6,130 nt of DNA, from positions 1 through 6,130 of the forward strand of contig PCBE01000063.1 of NCBI GenBank assembly GCA_002731295.1, given 5' to 3'. The translations under genes were made by a program, and so were the position numbers. The notes below the pieces were generated by a model. That model saw only the letters and a program-made list of their open reading frames with translations, did not search any database and was not told the DNA's origin. Below, in pieces: positions 1-6,130 of this stretch. Numbering within the stretch: position 1 is the stretch's first letter; each line of letters opens with the position of its first letter. The DNA comes from Acidiferrobacteraceae bacterium (GTDB lineage: Bacteria; Pseudomonadota; Gammaproteobacteria; Arenicellales; UBA868).

Positions 1-641
1 CGAGCTACGATTTGGCGAGCGTTCTGCCCCAATTGGGTCAGCAGTGGCGAATCACGGAGATGGCGCACAAACCGTTTCCCAGTGGCCGTGCAACACACGG
101 AATTGTCGACGGCTGCATGACACTGCGACGCACACACGATATCCCCCCTGAGGCCATCAGCCGAGTGAGCGCTCGGGTGCCGCCACTGATTCATCACCTC
201 GTGGGCCGGCCGTCCCTGGCGAACATGGACATTAACTATGCCCGCCTCTGTGCTCAGTTCGCGGCTGCCCGTATTCTGATTGCCGGTGACCTGGTGACTG
301 AGGATTTCACACCCAATGGCCGCAGCGATCCCGACACGCTCACACTGGCCGAGAAAGTCCGGATCATTGTCGATGACAACCCCGATCCCAACGCACTAAC
401 GCCTGTGACAGTCGATATTGAAACGCACGACGGGGTTCATCATGAGATAGCTGTCGACACGGTGTACGGTCATCCCAATAATCCGATGACGCGGCAAGAC
501 TGGTTGAAGAAATTCCGGAACAATTGGCAACACGCAGCCAATGCGCTGGGTGAGGATGCTCGTGAACGCGTCATTGAACAGGTGGAAAATCTACCGGTTA
601 TTGTCGATACGGCGCGGATTATCGATGACCTGCTACCGTGA
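1..641 (+). CDS. MmgE/PrpD family protein, C-terminal part (5' end outside window)
   Basis: The frame is open from the left edge (first full codon at base 3) to TGA at 639-641, giving about 212 residues. The family is normally about 450 residues, so roughly the C-terminal half is present and the true start lies upstream. The TTG at base 12 is internal, not a start. The visible landmark is K-P-F-P-S-G-R-A-T-H (about bases 69-98), which matches the family's conserved K-x-Y/F-P...H segment at the start of the C-terminal part. Known members are 2-methylcitrate dehydratase, cis-aconitate decarboxylase and iminodisuccinate epimerase, all cytosolic enzymes acting on small di/tricarboxylates. As I recall, cis-aconitate decarboxylase has a catalytic His five residues after that Lys; here the position is Gly, which argues against that activity. 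The stop overlaps the next gene's GTG in a GTGA, implying translational coupling. The family call is firm but the substrate is unknown. Confidence 0.88.
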   Translation, partial: SYDLASVLPQLGQQWRITEMAHKPFPSGRATHGIVDGCMTLRRTHDIPPEAISRVSARVPPLIHHLVGRPSLANMDINYARLCAQFAAARILIAGDLVTEDFTPNGRSDPDTLTLAEKVRIIVDDNPDPNALTPVTVDIETHDGVHHEIAVDTVYGHPNNPMTRQDWLKKFRNNWQHAANALGEDARERVIEQVENLPVIVDTARIIDDLLP

Positions 642-2011
642 GCCGTTATTTCACACAGGCTGATTTTCCCGAACTGAACAGGGCGTTTCCTATCGGCGAC
701 GCTTTTCTGTCGGGTCCTGCACAATTCGATCCTGAGCGATTGCGGGATTTGCAGGAGGATCGTTTCTCCCGTGTCGTTGCACGCGCCTGGCAAATTCCTT
801 TCTATCGCCGGCACTGGGGCGGAGCGGGTTTGGAACCGGGTGATATTACAAGCCTGGATGATCTAGAACGATTACCGGTTGTGACCAAGGAACACCTGAT
901 GGCGAGTGTTGAAGCAGTGCCGCCTTACGGGGATTATCACGGCATGACCCGTTCCGACGGTGGGCGCTATCGCACTGTCTTACAGACTACCAGTGGGACC
1001 ACCGGGGTGCCACAACCCCTTTTTTTCGGTGCCCGCGACCGGGAAGTCCAGAACATTCTTCTCGCGCGTGCCTACCTGCTACAGGGTCTGAAGCCGAACG
1101 ATGTGGTGCACTCCATTTATGGTTTTGGCATGGTCAACGGTGGTCACTATATTCGCGAAGCGATTCTTCACCATACCGATGCGCTGCTGCTGCCGGCCGG
1201 TACGGGCACGGAAACACGCAGTCGTCAACAGGTTGAATTGATGCATCGATTTGGTGCGACTGTGCTGGTGGGATTTGCTGATTACATGCTGAGGCTGGCT
1301 CAGACAGCGCAGGACACCGGATTGACGCCCGGCACGGATATTCCACTGCGGATGATTTCCGGTCATCTGGATCATGATGCCCGTGAGGCATTGTCAGGCG
1401 CCTGGGGCGGCGTGTCCGTTTACGACTGGTATGGTGTGGGTGATACCGGAATCATCGCTGCTGAAGGGCCTTGTCAGGAAGGTCTTTACGTCTGGGAGGA
1501 TGCACACTTTCTGGAAATCGTGGTACCGGGGTCAGGAAAACCGGTCAACCCTGGCGAGTCCGGCAACATCTGCGTGACGGTGCTTTTCAAGGATACGGTC
1601 TACCCCATCATACGTTTTGACACACAGGACGTGTCCAGCCTTTTGCCGCCCGATCCAACCAGTGGCATCAACTTTCAGCGCATCACAGGTTTTTCCGGCC
1701 GCAGTGACAATATGGTCAAGCTCCGCGGTGTCAACGTCTATCCAACCGCCATCGGCAGATTGTTGCATGAATTTGAAGGCACGACCGGTGAATACATCTG
1801 TCGACTGCATGCCTCGAATGATCAGGACGAACTCACCGTAATCGTTGAATATGTCGGTAGCGATCCTAAATTTAAGCAGGCATTGGCGCAGTCATTAAGA
1901 GAACAACTGGGAGTCAGGATAGGCATAGAACTTGTAGGTCAGGATGAGACAGCTGCCTTAACCGGGCTCGAAGATCGGCAGAAACCCCGACGACTGATTG
2001 ATGACCGCTGA
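638..2011 (+). CDS. PaaK-like (phenylacetate-CoA ligase family) adenylate-forming enzyme
   Basis: This 457-residue protein is close to the roughly 430-450 of phenylacetate-CoA ligases. It should activate a carboxylic acid with ATP to an acyl-adenylate and then, typically, a CoA thioester in the cytosol. Motifs appear in order: a P-loop T-S-G-T-T-G-V-P at residues 118-125; Y-D-W-Y-G-V-G-D-T-G at 262-271 (the A5 region, with Asp269 where PaaK usually has Glu); R-F-D-T-Q-D at 326-331 (A7, ribose-binding Asp331); G-R-S-D-N-M-V-K-L-R-G at 354-364 (hinge region, A8); and K-P-R-R-L-I-D at 449-455, matching the C-terminal K-x-x-R-V-x-D that carries the catalytic lysine (Lys449). GTG at 638 is chosen because it overlaps the upstream stop as GTGA. 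No clear Shine-Dalgarno precedes it, so translation is probably coupled. The acyl substrate is not predictable: phenylacetate is only the namesake, and no other paa genes are present. Confidence 0.9.
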   Translation: MSRYFTQADFPELNRAFPIGDAFLSGPAQFDPERLRDLQEDRFSRVVARAWQIPFYRRHWGGAGLEPGDITSLDDLERLPVVTKEHLMASVEAVPPYGDYHGMTRSDGGRYRTVLQTTSGTTGVPQPLFFGARDREVQNILLARAYLLQGLKPNDVVHSIYGFGMVNGGHYIREAILHHTDALLLPAGTGTETRSRQQVELMHRFGATVLVGFADYMLRLAQTAQDTGLTPGTDIPLRMISGHLDHDAREALSGAWGGVSVYDWYGVGDTGIIAAEGPCQEGLYVWEDAHFLEIVVPGSGKPVNPGESGNICVTVLFKDTVYPIIRFDTQDVSSLLPPDPTSGINFQRITGFSGRSDNMVKLRGVNVYPTAIGRLLHEFEGTTGEYICRLHASNDQDELTVIVEYVGSDPKFKQALAQSLREQLGVRIGIELVGQDETAALTGLEDRQKPRRLIDDR

Positions 2012-3308
2012 CGTTCTGCCGGTTTTGCCACTGACTGAAGTATCCGAGCTTCTGGCCCGGTGTAAGGTCAGCCCGGTTGAACTGACCCACAGCTGTCTGG
2101 GTTGGATCGAGTCAGCTAACGGTCAGGTAAACGCACTGGTTTTTGTCGATCCGGAAACTGCGGTTGTGCAAGCGACCCAAGCGCAACAACGCTATACCCT
2201 TGGACGCCCGTTTGGCCTACTCGATGGTCTCCCAATCGTGGTTAAAGACAACATTGCTGTCAGCGGGTGGCCTATGACCAATGGCCTGGCAGTCCAGCGT
2301 ACATCCAGTACAGATTCCGATATCGTGAGCCGCCTGCGCCGGCAGGGTATGGTGATTCTCGGCAGCGCCAATATGGACGAAGGTGCGTTGGCCGCCGATG
2401 GCGTCAATCCCCATCATGGCCGCGTCATGAACCCGGGTTATCCAGGCTACGCAAGCGGAGGCTCCAGTAATGGGTCGGCTGCTGCGGTCGCCGCCGGTTT
2501 CTGCTGTGCAGCGCTTGGCACGGATACCTTGGGTTCGGTCCGGTTGCCGGCAGCGTACTGCGGCCTGGTTGGATTCAAGCCAAGTCACGGCCGTCTGTCG
2601 ACCAAAGGCATCATTTCTCTACTGCCCGAACTGGATGCCGTCGGGCCCATCACCCGGTCGGTTGCCGATGTTGTTCACCTGATGACAGAGCTTGGTGGCT
2701 GGATCGTGTCGATCCAGCAGTCTCCACTTGGCCGGTTGCGTTGGGGCGTTCCGGATAGGTTCAGTGAGGAAGAGCTTGCTGTGGATGTCCAGGTGCCGTT
2801 TGAGTCCGCGCTTGCAGATCTGTCTGCTGTCGTGCGCCCGCAGTCCGTGACATTTCGCCACTGGGACCCCGGGACGCTGCGTCGCTCGGGATTGTTACTG
2901 GCAGAACATCATGCTGCCTGTCACTGGACCGATCCGGCCAGTGCCTATTCAGCCCGACTGAAATCGATGCTGCAGTATGGTCGCGGAGCGAGCGCTGATC
3001 GGTTGGCCAGAGCACAAACCTGTGTTCTTGAAAGTAAATCGGATCTGATCGGGTGCTTCGCCGAAGTTGATGTCATTCTGATGCCAACGGCTCCTCAGAC
3101 AGCGTTTGCCAGTGATACATCGGCGCCTGTCAATCAGGCCAATTACACAGCACTGGCCAACGCCGCTGGTTGTCCGTCGATTTCTATTCCCTGCCGAACG
3201 CCCGAAGGAGGTCGCCCGGCTGGACTGCAACTGATGAGTGCGCCGGGCAGTGATGAAAAATTATTGGCATGGGCATTACAGGTCGAGCGCTTGTTGGCAG
3301 ATTGTTAA
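2001..3308 (+). CDS. Amidase signature (AS) family amidohydrolase
   Basis: A 435-residue cytosolic hydrolase expected to cleave a carboxamide (or related C-N bond) to acid plus ammonia or amine. The AS catalytic triad is complete: Lys82 in V-V-K-D-N, cis-Ser155 in G-G-S-S-N-G-S (153-159), and nucleophile Ser179 in G-T-D-T-L-G-S-V-R (173-181). The 24-residue Ser-Ser spacing equals that in fatty-acid amide hydrolase and peptide amidase as I remember them. The motif is followed by L-P-A-A and G-L-V-G-F-K-P-S, also typical. ATG at 2001 is preferred over the adjoining TTG at 1998. It overlaps the end of the ligase gene by 11 bp, and no strong ribosome-binding site is visible, so coupling is likely. 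It is unlikely to be GatA: no gatB/gatC neighbours are present and it is shorter than the usual roughly 480 residues. It is also unlikely to be allophanate hydrolase, because the extra C-terminal domain is missing. The substrate is unknown. Confidence 0.92.
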   Translation: MTADVLPVLPLTEVSELLARCKVSPVELTHSCLGWIESANGQVNALVFVDPETAVVQATQAQQRYTLGRPFGLLDGLPIVVKDNIAVSGWPMTNGLAVQRTSSTDSDIVSRLRRQGMVILGSANMDEGALAADGVNPHHGRVMNPGYPGYASGGSSNGSAAAVAAGFCCAALGTDTLGSVRLPAAYCGLVGFKPSHGRLSTKGIISLLPELDAVGPITRSVADVVHLMTELGGWIVSIQQSPLGRLRWGVPDRFSEEELAVDVQVPFESALADLSAVVRPQSVTFRHWDPGTLRRSGLLLAEHHAACHWTDPASAYSARLKSMLQYGRGASADRLARAQTCVLESKSDLIGCFAEVDVILMPTAPQTAFASDTSAPVNQANYTALANAAGCPSISIPCRTPEGGRPAGLQLMSAPGSDEKLLAWALQVERLLADC

Positions 3309-3375
3309 GTGATCGGCAGGGTCGGATAGATCTTTCTGCTAGACTGCCACCGACCTTATTCTCAGGGAATCATCC
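3309..3375 (+). promoter_or_regulatory. Intergenic leader with overlapping inverted repeats; possible promoter or mRNA structure
   Basis: This is the only real gap inside the gene run. Two short inverted repeats interleave: GGCAG (3315-3319) with CTGCC (3344-3348), and GGTCGG (3320-3325) with CCGACC (3350-3355). Because the arms cross, the two stems cannot nest; they would be alternatives or a pseudoknot. The palindrome AGATCT lies at 3328-3333 between the arms. TG-C-TAGACT at 3337-3345 resembles an extended -10 element (4 of 6 to TATAAT) but has no convincing -35 element. No U-run follows the stems, so this is not a standard intrinsic terminator. It may separate two transcription units or tune expression of the cupin gene; this is inference from short motifs that could occur by chance. 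Confidence 0.25.
3364..3368 (+). promoter_or_regulatory. Ribosome-binding site of the bicupin gene
   Basis: AGGGA sits 7 nt before the ATG at 3376, an ordinary Shine-Dalgarno placement. It fixes the cupin start. Unlike the coupled genes upstream, this gene appears able to initiate translation independently. Confidence 0.6.
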
Positions 3376-4290
3376 ATGGCAGCAGACCCAAACGAACAAC
3401 AGCATGGGCAGACGCTGTTCAGTCAACGTGCCCGTTACCACAGCAGTGAAAATAATTTTGAATTTTCCTGGCCTGCAGTACCGGTACACCAGTTCGTTGA
3501 AGAACGCGACCACGCGTTGGCAGAGCATACCCCAACCGGACTGATACCGCTGGATCTGGGGAATGAACTTGGTCTTGATTATCCCGCCACCACGCCAACC
3601 CTACTGACGCGTTACGCCAAGATCTGTGCCGACGAAGCGTTATCGGTTTCGTTCAAGGCGGCAGGTAGTGTGTATTACGTTATTCGAGGTGAGGGCTGTT
3701 CAACGCAAGATAATAATGTTATCGAGTGGGGCGCGGGGGATCTCTTTTGTTTCCCCGGGGCTGGCAAGACCGTTCACCAGGCAGGCGGTCGTGACAGTCT
3801 TTTGTTCCTGGCAACCAACGAGCCTTTGCTCAGTATTGATCGGTTGAGTCCTCCACCACCGGGCGAGGCTGTAGTTGAGGCGGTGCATTGGCCAGCAGAC
3901 GAGATCACTCGACAGTTTGAGCCGGTCCTGAGGCGGCCGATTACTGAAAAGACTTCCGGTCACGCGGTGCTATTCTCGAGCAGTGCCCTAGGCGGGAGCA
4001 CCAATATCCTGCCCACGGTGAACTGTGCGGTGAACACGCTGGAGAGCGGTAAAGACCAGCGTCCTCATCGCCATAACGGTGTCGCGGTTACGTTGTGCAT
4101 CCGAGGTCAGGGTGTTTACTCGCAGATCGAAGATCAGCGGGTCGACTGGATCGATTTTGGCGTACAGATCACACCGCCCGCAGCGCTTCATTCCCATCAC
4201 AACCGTGGACCGGAGCGGATGGAGTGCCTGATTTTCCAGGACGAAGCGCTCCACTATTACACCCGTACACCGGGCTTCAGCTGGACCTGA
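3376..4290 (+). CDS. Bicupin protein, gentisate 1,2-dioxygenase-like
   Basis: A 304-residue cytosolic protein with two cupin domains, somewhat shorter than gentisate dioxygenases (about 340-370). Cupin 1 spans about residues 85-155 (S-V-Y-Y-V-I-R-G-E-G at 98-107, then W-G-A-G-D 118-122 and His134). Cupin 2 spans about 215-290 (H-R-H at 231-233, C-I-R-G-Q-G at 241-246, then T-P-P-A-A-L-H at 266-272). The metal set H-x-H plus a later His (His231, His233, His272) is present only in cupin 2. The equivalent positions in cupin 1 are about Ser92 and Lys94, so that site looks dead apart from His134. The H-R-H and T-P-P...H-x-H pattern recalls gentisate and 1-hydroxy-2-naphthoate ring-cleaving dioxygenases, where Fe(II) in the N-terminal cupin is the usual catalytic centre. 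An Fe(II) dioxygenase role is therefore plausible but unproven; a sugar or amino-acid-type cupin enzyme or a binding protein remain possible. The ATG at 3376 has a good ribosome-binding site. Confidence 0.82.
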   Translation: MAADPNEQQHGQTLFSQRARYHSSENNFEFSWPAVPVHQFVEERDHALAEHTPTGLIPLDLGNELGLDYPATTPTLLTRYAKICADEALSVSFKAAGSVYYVIRGEGCSTQDNNVIEWGAGDLFCFPGAGKTVHQAGGRDSLLFLATNEPLLSIDRLSPPPPGEAVVEAVHWPADEITRQFEPVLRRPITEKTSGHAVLFSSSALGGSTNILPTVNCAVNTLESGKDQRPHRHNGVAVTLCIRGQGVYSQIEDQRVDWIDFGVQITPPAALHSHHNRGPERMECLIFQDEALHYYTRTPGFSWT

Positions 4291-4303
4291 TCCGCAGTCT
4301 GCC

Positions 4304-5524
4304 GTGAGCGCGTTGGCACCTTCTCTGCGGCGAGATACCCAAGTTATGGGTCTGGTCGGTCTGGCCCATGCTTCCAGCCATTTTTTCCATCTGGTTCTGC
4401 CGCCACTGTTTCCAATACTCAAGCAGGAATTCGATGTCAGTTATGCGCAACTCGGCCTTTTGCCGGGATTGTTTTTTGCAGCATCGGGTGTGATGCAGAT
4501 TATCAGTGGTTTTCTGGTGGATCAGTTTGGGGCGCGTCGCGTACTTTTGGCTGGGTTGGTGCTGCTGTCGATCAGCATGCTGCTGTGCGGGCTCGTGTCA
4601 GAGTTCTGGATGTTGATTCCCCTCGCTGTTGTTGGCGGCATCGGCAACAGTGTTTTCCATCCGGCCGATCTCGCCATTCTGACCGATAAGGTCAGCCGGC
4701 CACGGCTCGGCCGAGCCTATGGTATCCATGCGCTGTCGGGCAATCTAGGCTGGGCAGGCGCACCAGTGTTTATCATGACGGTGGTACAGTTCAGTGACTG
4801 GCGGACCGCACTGGTGTTGGCCGGTTGCGTCGGTTTTGCGGTGTTGCTGGTGCTGCTCTTTTCCGGTACCGAACTGGTGGAGTCAGCACGGCACGCTGTC
4901 AGCACGCGGCGTCCAGAAGTCACCGCTGGTGAGAACGTCCGAATGCTGCTATCACCCACGGTGGTGTCCTGTTTTCTCTACTTTACATTTCTATCTACAG
5001 CGCTGATCGGGATTCAGACGTTCGGCGTCACAGCGATGGTTCAGATCTATTCGGTGCCGTTAACACTGGCGACAACTGGGCTGGCCCTGTTTCTTGTGGC
5101 GTCAGGTGTCGGTGTGGTTTGCGGTGGGTTTGCAGCTGACTGGACTGATCGGCACGACGTCATCACGATGTTGGGCATGACATTGGGTGGGATAATATTT
5201 TTTGTAATTGGCTCCAGTTGGATTTCTTCCTCTGTGTTAATTCCGGCACTCATCATCGCCGGGTTTGTCGCCGGTACCACCACGCCGTCGCGGGATATGC
5301 TGGTGCGCAAAGTGACGCCGGAGGGTGCATCTGGCCGGGTTTTTGGATTTGTTTACTCCGGGCTCGATCTGGGGTCCTGCCTGATTCCGCTGATTCTGGG
5401 CTGGGTGCTTGACCATGGATCAGCACCCGTGGTTTTCTATATTATTGGGAGTATGCTGCTGGTGACCGTGTTGACAGTGGTCAATCTGCGCCGTTACACA
5501 CAGGTACAGCGCCACCCTGTCTGA
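4304..5524 (+). CDS. Major facilitator superfamily (MFS) transporter
   Basis: This 406-residue inner-membrane protein has the standard MFS length. About 12 hydrophobic segments are visible, roughly at residues 14-34, 48-70, 79-98, 102-125, 138-162, 167-188, 217-240, 255-278, 286-304, 309-328, 343-366 and 374-394. A polar central loop (about 189-215) divides the two six-helix halves. The loop 2-3 signature G-x-x-x-D-x-x-G-x-R-R is present (Gly69, Asp73, Gly76, Arg78, Arg79). The segment with N-S-V-F-H-P (115-120) and G-N-L-G-W (146-150) resembles the fosmidomycin-resistance-like and related MFS branches. GTG at 4304 lies 13 bp after the cupin stop without an obvious ribosome-binding site. ATG at 4346 (residue 15), right before the first helix, is an alternative. 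Being embedded in an enzyme operon suggests uptake of the pathway substrate or export of a product; direction and ligand cannot be read from sequence. Confidence 0.92.
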   Translation: MSALAPSLRRDTQVMGLVGLAHASSHFFHLVLPPLFPILKQEFDVSYAQLGLLPGLFFAASGVMQIISGFLVDQFGARRVLLAGLVLLSISMLLCGLVSEFWMLIPLAVVGGIGNSVFHPADLAILTDKVSRPRLGRAYGIHALSGNLGWAGAPVFIMTVVQFSDWRTALVLAGCVGFAVLLVLLFSGTELVESARHAVSTRRPEVTAGENVRMLLSPTVVSCFLYFTFLSTALIGIQTFGVTAMVQIYSVPLTLATTGLALFLVASGVGVVCGGFAADWTDRHDVITMLGMTLGGIIFFVIGSSWISSSVLIPALIIAGFVAGTTTPSRDMLVRKVTPEGASGRVFGFVYSGLDLGSCLIPLILGWVLDHGSAPVVFYIIGSMLLVTVLTVVNLRRYTQVQRHPV

Positions 5525-5555
5525 TACCATGATCGCTGATAGACGGCACCCATAC

Positions 5556-5560
5556 GAGGG
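5556..5560 (+). promoter_or_regulatory. Ribosome-binding site that favours a TTG start for the aminotransferase
   Basis: GAGGG lies 7 nt upstream of an in-frame TTG at 5568. The in-frame ATG 39 bp earlier (5529) has no purine-rich motif before it. The site therefore supports the later, non-ATG start. Confidence 0.5.
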
Positions 5561-5567
5561 AAAAGCT

Positions 5568-6130
5568 TTGGCGCAATATCGACTTGCAGAGCTCACAAAA
5601 ACACTGCCGGCAACGGTGCCGTTTGTGGGGCCGGAAACGCAGGAGCGGGCCCGAGGTGGACCTTTTGACGCACGGATCGGTGCAAACGAAAGCGTATTTG
5701 GCCCGTCTCCCATGGTAGTGGCTGCTATCGCTGAGGCAGCCAGTGCTGCCTGGATGTACGGTGACCCGGAAAATCATGTGCTTCACCAGGCAATCGCAGC
5801 GCACCACGGAGTTGAGCCCGGTAACATCATGGTAGGAGAGGGGATCGATGGTTTGCTGGGTTACGTTGTTCGTATGTTTGTGGAGCCGGGTGATTCGGTG
5901 GTGACCTCCCAGGGTGCTTACCCGACCTTCAATTACCATGTCGTCGGTTATGACGGTCAACTGGTCACAGTGCCGTACTGTGATGACCGGGAGGACGGCG
6001 ATGCCTTACTGGCAGCGGCTGCTGAGTGTCAGGCCAAGCTGATCTATCTGGCAAATCCGGACAATCCGATGGGCACCTGGTGGGGCGCCGAGAAGGTAGA
6101 CGACATTATTGCTAGGGTACCCGCGGGTGC
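5568..6130 (+). CDS. HisC-like PLP-dependent aminotransferase, N-terminal part (runs off right edge)
   Basis: The frame is open to the window's end, giving 187 residues of an enzyme family usually about 350-370 long. It resembles class I/II fold-type I aminotransferases of the histidinol-phosphate type. Visible features are R-I-G-A-N-E-S-V-F-G-P-S-P (36-48, matching the family's N-A-N-E-N-P-x-G-P-S-P), Y-G-D-P-E (64-68), G-E-G-I-D-G (90-95, cofactor-phosphate region), E-P-G-D (106-109), A-Y-P-T (117-120) and N-P-D-N-P-M-G-T (163-170, whose Asn166 binds the PLP ring). The PLP lysine lies beyond the window. The TTG at 5568 is preferred for its GAGGG site and because the resulting N-terminus fits the family; ATG at 5529 would add 13 residues. 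No histidine-biosynthesis genes adjoin, so it more likely transaminates the pathway's own substrate or product than histidinol phosphate. That is inferred from context, and the amino acid is unknown. Confidence 0.88.
   Translation, partial: MAQYRLAELTKTLPATVPFVGPETQERARGGPFDARIGANESVFGPSPMVVAAIAEAASAAWMYGDPENHVLHQAIAAHHGVEPGNIMVGEGIDGLLGYVVRMFVEPGDSVVTSQGAYPTFNYHVVGYDGQLVTVPYCDDREDGDALLAAAAECQAKLIYLANPDNPMGTWWGAEKVDDIIARVPAG

Noticed and set aside
470..814. 114-codon minus-strand open frame spanning the PrpD/ligase junction
   Set aside because: It is a shadow of two well-supported overlapping + strand genes and has no motif.
638..2011. Part of the phenylacetate (paa) degradation operon
   Set aside because: No ring-epoxidase (paaABCDE) or hydratase genes adjoin, so the PaaK resemblance shows the family only.
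2001..3308. GatA (Glu-tRNA amidotransferase subunit A) or allophanate hydrolase
   Set aside because: No gatB/gatC neighbours are present and the protein is shorter than GatA. It also lacks the C-terminal domain and the urea-carboxylase partner expected of allophanate hydrolase.
3309..3360. Intrinsic terminator after the amidase gene
   Set aside because: The inverted-repeat arms are short with long loops and are followed by CTTATTCT rather than a U-run.
3988..4422. 144-codon open frame on the minus strand
   Set aside because: It is antisense to the cupin H-R-H domain and the transporter start, with no ribosome-binding site or family motif.
5481..5960. 159-codon open frame on the minus strand
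   Set aside because: It lies opposite the transporter end and the aminotransferase, whose motifs are clear on the + strand. Its translation is Cys/His/Arg-rich low-similarity text with no recognisable motif.
5568..6130. True histidinol-phosphate aminotransferase of histidine biosynthesis
   Set aside because: No other histidine genes are nearby, and the neighbours are a transporter and catabolic-type enzymes. The HisC-like fold is shared by many other aminotransferases.

Overview
The window looks like a stretch of bacterial chromosome, most likely from a proteobacterium. I base this on protein-level resemblance, a GC content in the mid-50s by eye, GTG/TTG start codons and tight gene packing; the exact lineage cannot be read from the sequence. 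All recognisable genes lie on the + strand. Spacing is very tight (4-bp and 11-bp overlaps, then gaps of 67, 13 and about 4-43 bp), so this is one operon or two abutting ones. Both ends of the window cut through genes. I see no tRNA or rRNA gene, insertion sequence, CRISPR array, attachment site or origin.

Layout: (1) the C-terminal half of an MmgE/PrpD-family protein (1-641); (2) a complete PaaK-like, phenylacetate-CoA-ligase-family adenylate-forming enzyme (638-2011); (3) a complete amidase-signature-family amidohydrolase with an intact Lys/cis-Ser/Ser triad (2001-3308); (4) a 67-bp gap, the longest non-coding stretch, holding overlapping inverted repeats and a good ribosome-binding site; (5) a bicupin protein related to gentisate/1-hydroxy-2-naphthoate-type ring-cleavage dioxygenases, with metal-binding histidines only in its second cupin (3376-4290); (6) a 12-TM major facilitator superfamily transporter (4304-5524); (7) the N-terminal half of a HisC-like PLP-dependent aminotransferase running off the right edge (5568-6130).

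Together the genes read as an accessory small-molecule catabolic (or modifying) cassette. There is a membrane permease, an amide hydrolase, an amino-group remover, an acid activator (acyl-AMP/acyl-CoA), a PrpD-type lyase or epimerase and a cupin that may be an oxygenase. The substrate cannot be told from sequence. A carboxylic acid bearing an amide or amino group, possibly aromatic, would fit, but this is inference. No regulator or central-metabolism gene is visible to pin it down.
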